64,000 nucleotides of DNA from Clostridiales bacterium FE2011 (GTDB lineage: Bacteria; Bacillota; Clostridia; Christensenellales; Aristaeellaceae). Below the pieces are notes generated by a model. That model worked only from the letters and a program-made list of their open reading frames with translations. It was not told the origin of the DNA and did no database searches. Made by a program: the position numbers and the translations under genes. This document shows, in pieces, positions 59,628-64,000 of this stretch (position 1 is the stretch's first letter; every line of letters begins with the position of its first letter). The DNA lies in contig CP069418.1 of the NCBI GenBank assembly GCA_017569305.1, forward strand, positions 1,674,001-1,738,000, written 5' to 3'.

Positions 59628-62051
59628 ATGGACCGCATTTATGACCCGAAAGTCATCGAACCCAAATGGCAGAAGTTCTGGGAGGATCACCAGACCTTCC
59701 GTACGGACGTGTGGGACTTTTCCAAGCCCAAGTTCTACGCGCTGGATATGTTCCCTTATCCCAGCGGCGTCGGCCTGCATGCCGGTCATCCGGAAGGCTA
59801 TACCGCCACGGATATCGTCAGCCGCATGAAGCGGATGCAGGGCTATAACGTCCTCCATCCCATGGGATACGACAGCTTCGGACTGCCGGCGGAACAGTAT
59901 GCCGTTACCACCGGACATCATCCGGAAGGCTTTACAAAGGAAAACATCAAGACCTTCAGCCATCAGCTGAAGGAGCTTGGTTTTGACTATGACTGGGACA
60001 AGATGATCGCCACCAGCGATCCGGATTTCTATAAGTGGACCCAGTGGATCTTCAAACAGCTGTATCTGGACGGCTACGCCCAGTACATCGATATGCCTGT
60101 GAACTGGTGCGAAGAGCTGGGCACCGTGCTGTCCAATGACGAAGTCATCGACGGCAAGAGCGAACGCGGCGGTTATCCCGTGGTCCGCAAGAACATGAAG
60201 CAGTGGGTCATCGACCAGCCCGCCTTCGCTGAAAAGCTGCTGGAGGGCCTGGAAGAGATCGACTGGCCGGAAAGCACCAAGGATATGCAGCGCCACTGGA
60301 TCGGAAAGAGCACCGGCGTTGAGGTGAAATTCCAGATCGTCGGCGGCGGCGAATTCAGCATCTTCACCACCTGTATCGAGACCATTTACGGCATCACCTT
60401 CATGGTGCTTGCACCCGACGGCCAGCTGGTACAGGATCTGATGCCCCGGATCAAGAACCAGGAAGAAGTCAAAGCCTATATTGAAGAAACCCGCAAGAAG
60501 AACGACATGGACCGGACCGAGCTCAACAAGGGCAAGACCGGCTGCCGCCTCGAAGGCGTCAAGTGCATCAACCCCGCCAACGGCAAGGAAGCAGAGCTGT
60601 TCATCGGCGACTTTGTGCTGGCCAGCTACGGCACCGGCGCGGTTATGGCCGTTCCCAGCCACGACCAGCGTGACTTTGAGTACGCCGTGGCCCACAACAT
60701 CCCGATGATCCAGGTCATCGACGGTGCGGACGTCAGCGAGCATGCCTTTGAAAAGCAGGATTACCTCGGCAAGGGCTGCAAGCTGATCAACAGTGAGGAG
60801 TTCACCGGCCTGACCGTGGAGGAAGCCAAGGAAGCCATCACCGCCAAGCTGGAGAAGATGGGCGTGGCCAAGCGCACGGTCAACTATCACTTCCGGGAGT
60901 GGATCTTTGCCCGCCAGCGTTACTGGGGCGAACCCGTGCCGGTGGTGCATACCGAAGACGGAAAGATTTACCCCCTGCCGGATGATGAGCTGCCGCTCAT
61001 CCTGCCGGAGCTGGAAGACTATAAGGGCAAGAACGGCAAGGCCCCGCTTGAAAACGCCGAAGAGTGGAAACACTATGACAAAAACGGCGTAAAGGGTCTC
61101 CGGGAAACCAGCACCATGCCGGGTTCCGCCGGCAGCAGCTGGTACTATATGCGCTATATCGATCCGCACAACGACAAGGAGTTCGCGGATTACAAACTGC
61201 TGGAGCACTGGCTGCCGGTTGACCTGTACATCGGCGGACCGGAACACGCGGTCGGCCACCTGATGTACAGCCGGATCTGGAACCGCTACCTGTACGACAA
61301 GGGCCTGAGCCCCGTGAAAGAGCCCTTCAAAAAGCTGGTTCACCAGGGCATGATCCTCGGTGAGAACGGCATCAAGATGGGCAAGCGCTTCCCCAAGTAC
61401 GTGGTCAACCCCAGCGACATCGTGGATAAGTACGGCGCGGACACCCTGAGGCTGTACGAGATGTTCATGGGACCGCTGGAAGTTTCCAAGCCCTGGAGTC
61501 CCCAGGGTGTGGAAGGCGCCCGGAAGTTCCTGAACCGGGTCTGGACCTTCTTCATGAATGAAGAGAACATCACCGTGGAAAACGACGGCGCCCTGGACCG
61601 GGTCTTCCACCAGACCGTGAAGAAGGTCAGCGGAGACTTTGAATCCCTGGGCTTCAACACCGCCATCAGCCAGATGATGATCTTCGTGAATGCCTGCTAC
61701 AAGAACGGCACCTGCCCGAAAGCCTATGCCGAAGCCTTTGTGAAGATGCTCAGCTGCATCTGCCCCCACATCGGCGAGGAAATGTGGAACCTGCTGGGCC
61801 ACGAAAATACCATCGCCTATGAACCCTGGCCCGTCTGGGACGAGGAGAAGATCAAGGAAGACACGATCCAGATCCCTGTCCAGGTTAACGGCAAGGTCCG
61901 GGCCACCGTGGAAATCGGCGTGGATGAGGGACAGGACAGCGTGCTGGAGAAGGCACATGCCATGAAGAACGTTCAGTCCTTCATCGAAGGCAAGACCATC
62001 GTCAAGGAAATCTACGTGAAGGGCAGAATTGTCAACATCGTAGTGAAATAA
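59628..62051 (+). CDS. leuS: leucyl-tRNA synthetase
   Basis: 807 aa class Ia synthetase. The HIGH-type motif lies in YPSGVGLHAGHPEGY; the KMSKS-type loop reads KMGKRF, a variant seen in some Clostridia. The CP1 editing domain keeps GTGAVMAVPSHDQRDFEY with its key Asp, but the threonine-rich motif reads TTCIETIYG where most LeuRS have TTRPDTxxG. It attaches leucine to tRNA-Leu and edits mischarged products. The start is ATG 59628, with AGGTGA 8 nt upstream. Own promoter and terminator. The ending VNIVVK is the usual C-terminal beta strand. Confidence 0.98.
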   Translation: MDRIYDPKVIEPKWQKFWEDHQTFRTDVWDFSKPKFYALDMFPYPSGVGLHAGHPEGYTATDIVSRMKRMQGYNVLHPMGYDSFGLPAEQYAVTTGHHPEGFTKENIKTFSHQLKELGFDYDWDKMIATSDPDFYKWTQWIFKQLYLDGYAQYIDMPVNWCEELGTVLSNDEVIDGKSERGGYPVVRKNMKQWVIDQPAFAEKLLEGLEEIDWPESTKDMQRHWIGKSTGVEVKFQIVGGGEFSIFTTCIETIYGITFMVLAPDGQLVQDLMPRIKNQEEVKAYIEETRKKNDMDRTELNKGKTGCRLEGVKCINPANGKEAELFIGDFVLASYGTGAVMAVPSHDQRDFEYAVAHNIPMIQVIDGADVSEHAFEKQDYLGKGCKLINSEEFTGLTVEEAKEAITAKLEKMGVAKRTVNYHFREWIFARQRYWGEPVPVVHTEDGKIYPLPDDELPLILPELEDYKGKNGKAPLENAEEWKHYDKNGVKGLRETSTMPGSAGSSWYYMRYIDPHNDKEFADYKLLEHWLPVDLYIGGPEHAVGHLMYSRIWNRYLYDKGLSPVKEPFKKLVHQGMILGENGIKMGKRFPKYVVNPSDIVDKYGADTLRLYEMFMGPLEVSKPWSPQGVEGARKFLNRVWTFFMNEENITVENDGALDRVFHQTVKKVSGDFESLGFNTAISQMMIFVNACYKNGTCPKAYAEAFVKMLSCICPHIGEEMWNLLGHENTIAYEPWPVWDEEKIKEDTIQIPVQVNGKVRATVEIGVDEGQDSVLEKAHAMKNVQSFIEGKTIVKEIYVKGRIVNIVVK

Positions 62052-62057
62052 AAATGT

Positions 62058-62085
62058 GCGGAAGCGATGCTTCCGCCATTTTTTT
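62058..62085 (+). terminator. leuS terminator
   Basis: 8-bp stem GCGGAAGC/GCTTCCGC with GAT loop, then CATTTTTTT. Confidence 0.9.
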
Positions 62086-62087
62086 GT

Positions 62088-62118
62088 AATTCATAATTCA
62101 CAATTCATAATTCATAAT
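62088..62118. repeat. heptanucleotide array, AATTCAY x4
   Basis: AATTCAT, AATTCAC, AATTCAT, AATTCAT, AAT: the same unit order as the array after rny (50537-50568), over 31 nt. Confidence 0.92.
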
Positions 62119-62251
62119 TATATTTACATTGGCAGATATGCCGGTTATCATCAGAAGCCTTGAATATCATTGTTTTTCTGCCGCCTGATCCGAAAGTATT
62201 TGAAGACTGCCCTGTGTATGCCTTACGGATTGCTTTTGAGCTATCACAAAA

Positions 62252-62284
62252 AATTGTGAATTATGAATTATGAATTATGAATTT
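62252..62284. repeat. heptanucleotide array, AATTATG x4
   Basis: AATTGTG, AATTATG, AATTATG, AATTATG, AATTT, ending 6 bp before the -35 box of the next promoter. Confidence 0.9.
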
Positions 62285-62289
62285 TTCAA

Positions 62290-62318
62290 TTGACATCGTA
62301 ACATATTCGTAATAGAAT
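62290..62318 (+). promoter_or_regulatory. promoter of the SH3-repeat protein gene
   Basis: TTGACA, 17-nt spacer, TAGAAT, about 70 bp upstream of the start codon. Confidence 0.85.
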
Positions 62319-62388
62319 GATTCTGTATCATTAGATACCTCTGTGTCTGTTTAAGACCAATGAAGAAGAACGTTGAGGTGAACCATTC

Positions 62389-64000
62389 ATGACCGTGTAT
62401 CGCCGCCGTCTCCTGTGCCTTGCGCTGGTGCTGAGTATGCTGCTCACGCTGATCCCTGCCGCAACAGGAAGCCGGAACTCTGCCTATGCGGAAGCGGATC
62501 GCAAGGGAATCACGCTGGATAAGGTCAACATGCGCTATGGCGCAGGTTCCGACCAGAAGATTGCCTTTACTCTGCCGGCCAACCATGTCTGTACCATTCT
62601 GGATACCAAAACGGTCCAGAATGTACTTTGGTACAAGGTGGAAACCATCGATCCTGCCCGGAAGAACAGCAATAAATACACGGGCTATATCCACGGGGAC
62701 TTTTTCCGTGAGCTGACTGCCGAAGAGGTTGCACAATACAACACCACCGGCAATTCCGCCACCCCCACGCCTGTCCCCGTTGCCAACGGAGATACTCCTA
62801 CCCCTACGCCGACGCCCGTTCCCGCCGCCGGAAACGTTGACCTGCCTGCCATTGCCGGATCCATCGGTTCCGTTACCGCAGGCGGCACCAACCTGCGTGA
62901 AGGCCCCGGCACCGGCTATCACAGCATCACCCGCCTGGACCGCAACACCCAGGTGGAACTGCTGACCATCCCCTCCATCCGCGGAGGCGGCGCCAATACG
63001 TTCTATAAAGTCAAATACGGCAATGATGTCGGCTATATCATGAGCGACTTCATTTCCATTCTCAGCGGCGGCCCACAGAACGGGACTTCTGTTGTGGTCA
63101 CCCCGGTTCCGGCTTCCGCCGTTTCCGCCGCGACCCCGGCTCCCAACACCACCGCCTATACCCATGTGAAACTCACCCTGTCCAGCTGCCACCTGCGCGT
63201 CAGCCCGGACGGCGACTATGATCCGAATAATGACTGGACGGGAAAGGGAACCGTCCTGCTGCTGGCCGGCAATCCCGTTAAGAAGGGAAGCTACACCTGG
63301 TATCCGGTCTCCAAGGACGGCAAAACCTACTACGTCCGGAATGACTGTGTGCAGCCTTATACCGACAAGGACGGCACCGCGGTGACGCCCACTCCCGCGC
63401 CTGCCACCGCCACGCCGGTTCCTGCCACCGTGACCGCGACTCCCATCCCCAATGACACCCAGTACGGTATGGTGCAGCTGATTCTGACCAGCTGCCACCT
63501 GCGCACCAGCCCCGACGGCTCCTATGACGCGGCAAACGACTGGGAAGGCCGTGGCAGCGTACTGATGCTGACCGGCGATCCCGTAACCAAGGGAAAATAC
63601 AGCTGGTATCCCGTCCGCAAGGATGGCAAAACCTATTACGTACGGAGTGACTGCGTCCAGCCCCTTGCCAGCATCACCGCGACGCCCGCGGCTGTGACTG
63701 CCACCCCCGCACCGGATGCCGTAACGGCCACGCCGGCACCCAACGCCGCGACCGCCACACCGGTGCCCGCCAATGTGACCTATACCCACGTCCGTCTGAT
63801 CCTGACCAGCGCCCACCTGCGGAGCGCCCCGGACGGATCCTATGATTCAGATAACGACTGGGTCGGTCTGGGCAGCACCCTGCCCCTGGCCGGAAGCGCC
63901 GTAAAACAGGGCGGCTATAACTGGTACCCGGTCACCAAGGGCGGAAAGAAGTACTACGTCCGTGAGGACTGCGTACAGCCTTATGTTGACGGCAATGCCA
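62389..64000 (+). CDS. secreted SH3-domain repeat protein, partial
   Basis: Runs off the right edge (537 codons visible). Signal peptide RRRLLCLALVLSMLLTLIPA with cleavage near AYAEA. Two bacterial SH3-like domains follow (VNMRYGAGSDQKIAFTLP and GGTNLREGPGTGYHSITRLD), joined by Thr/Pro linkers. Then come at least three near-identical units of 102-106 residues beginning at 63157, 63463 and 63781, each with HLRxSPDG, WYPV and YYVRxDCVQP. SH3 domains of this kind bind cell-wall peptides, so it is probably wall-associated. TGAGGTG lies 8 nt before ATG 62389. Linkers of the TPTPTP type separate the units. Confidence 0.88.
   Translation, partial: MTVYRRRLLCLALVLSMLLTLIPAATGSRNSAYAEADRKGITLDKVNMRYGAGSDQKIAFTLPANHVCTILDTKTVQNVLWYKVETIDPARKNSNKYTGYIHGDFFRELTAEEVAQYNTTGNSATPTPVPVANGDTPTPTPTPVPAAGNVDLPAIAGSIGSVTAGGTNLREGPGTGYHSITRLDRNTQVELLTIPSIRGGGANTFYKVKYGNDVGYIMSDFISILSGGPQNGTSVVVTPVPASAVSAATPAPNTTAYTHVKLTLSSCHLRVSPDGDYDPNNDWTGKGTVLLLAGNPVKKGSYTWYPVSKDGKTYYVRNDCVQPYTDKDGTAVTPTPAPATATPVPATVTATPIPNDTQYGMVQLILTSCHLRTSPDGSYDAANDWEGRGSVLMLTGDPVTKGKYSWYPVRKDGKTYYVRSDCVQPLASITATPAAVTATPAPDAVTATPAPNAATATPVPANVTYTHVRLILTSAHLRSAPDGSYDSDNDWVGLGSTLPLAGSAVKQGGYNWYPVTKGGKKYYVREDCVQPYVDGNA

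Larger units (their letters stand above)
62052..62388. other. leuS to SH3-protein intergenic region
   Basis: 337 bp containing the leuS terminator, two heptanucleotide arrays and the promoter of the SH3-protein gene; the 130 bp between the arrays show nothing recognisable. Confidence 0.7.

Noticed and set aside
45716..62284. CRISPR array
   Set aside because: The repeats are 7 nt long, directly adjacent and without unique spacers, and no cas gene is present.
62275..63816. Long minus-strand frame rich in Gly and Arg opposite the SH3-repeat gene
   Set aside because: Low-complexity shadow of the Thr/Pro linkers and SH3 repeats; no ribosome site or domain.

Overview
The window looks like chromosomal DNA of a Gram-positive anaerobe of the Clostridia, probably a gut or rumen member of the Christensenellales/Lachnospirales radiation. 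Reasons: sigma-A type promoters with 17-18 nt spacers, strong GGAGG ribosome sites, RNase Y, a clostridial-style LeuRS, a superoxide reductase, and secreted DUF4214, SH3 and papain-type proteins. The taxon is inferred, not proven.

Region 1 (1-37.5 kb, all on the minus strand) is one large surface-polysaccharide locus. It opens at a near-consensus promoter (37727-37755) with a leader of about 235 nt. Genes then follow for an O-antigen ligase/polymerase-like protein, a FlaA1/CapD-type nucleotide-sugar dehydratase, a secreted protein, the priming phosphoglycosyl transferase, several glycosyltransferases, an O-acyltransferase, a Wzy-like polymerase and a Wzx flippase. Next comes a phosphonate block (about 10.5-23.8 kb): three LicD transferases, a cytidylyltransferase-PEP mutase fusion, phosphonopyruvate decarboxylase, a three-domain nucleotidyltransferase/cytidylyltransferase/iron-alcohol-dehydrogenase protein, a LicC-like enzyme and an ABC transporter of the iron/2-aminoethylphosphonate type. 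The locus ends with UDP-galactopyranose mutase, a superoxide reductase, a Gtr-like membrane glycosylation set (GT-C protein, GtrB-like GT2, GtrA), a GHMP-kinase/nucleotidyltransferase fusion and a Wzz-like protein that runs off the left edge.

Main reading: the locus encodes PEP -> phosphonopyruvate -> phosphonoacetaldehyde -> 2-hydroxyethylphosphonate -> CMP-activated phosphonate, with three LicD enzymes to place it on a galactofuranose-containing glycan. No aminotransferase is present, so hydroxyethylphosphonate is favoured over aminoethylphosphonate. A second, orphan PEP mutase (43622-45628) carries the same double nucleotidyltransferase module that is fused to the reductase in the main cluster.

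Region 2 (37.9-46.6 kb) holds secreted proteins: a CAP-domain protein with DUF4214 repeats, convergent with a very large papain-like protease with an acidic tract, Ig-like and DUF4214 domains; then the orphan PEP mutase fusion and a secreted Cys-rich protein.

Region 3 (46.7-64 kb) mixes housekeeping genes (asnS, rny, leuS) with surface genes: a GT2, a divergent AraC regulator, an acyltransferase, a zinc-ribbon/helical-repeat membrane protein, secreted proteins and an SH3-repeat protein cut by the right edge. Upstream of rny lies an unidentified structured RNA candidate with its own promoter and terminator. Intergenic gaps, mostly from 45.7 kb onward, carry heptanucleotide tandem arrays (mostly AATTNNN units), a long palindrome and a possible dispersed repeat.
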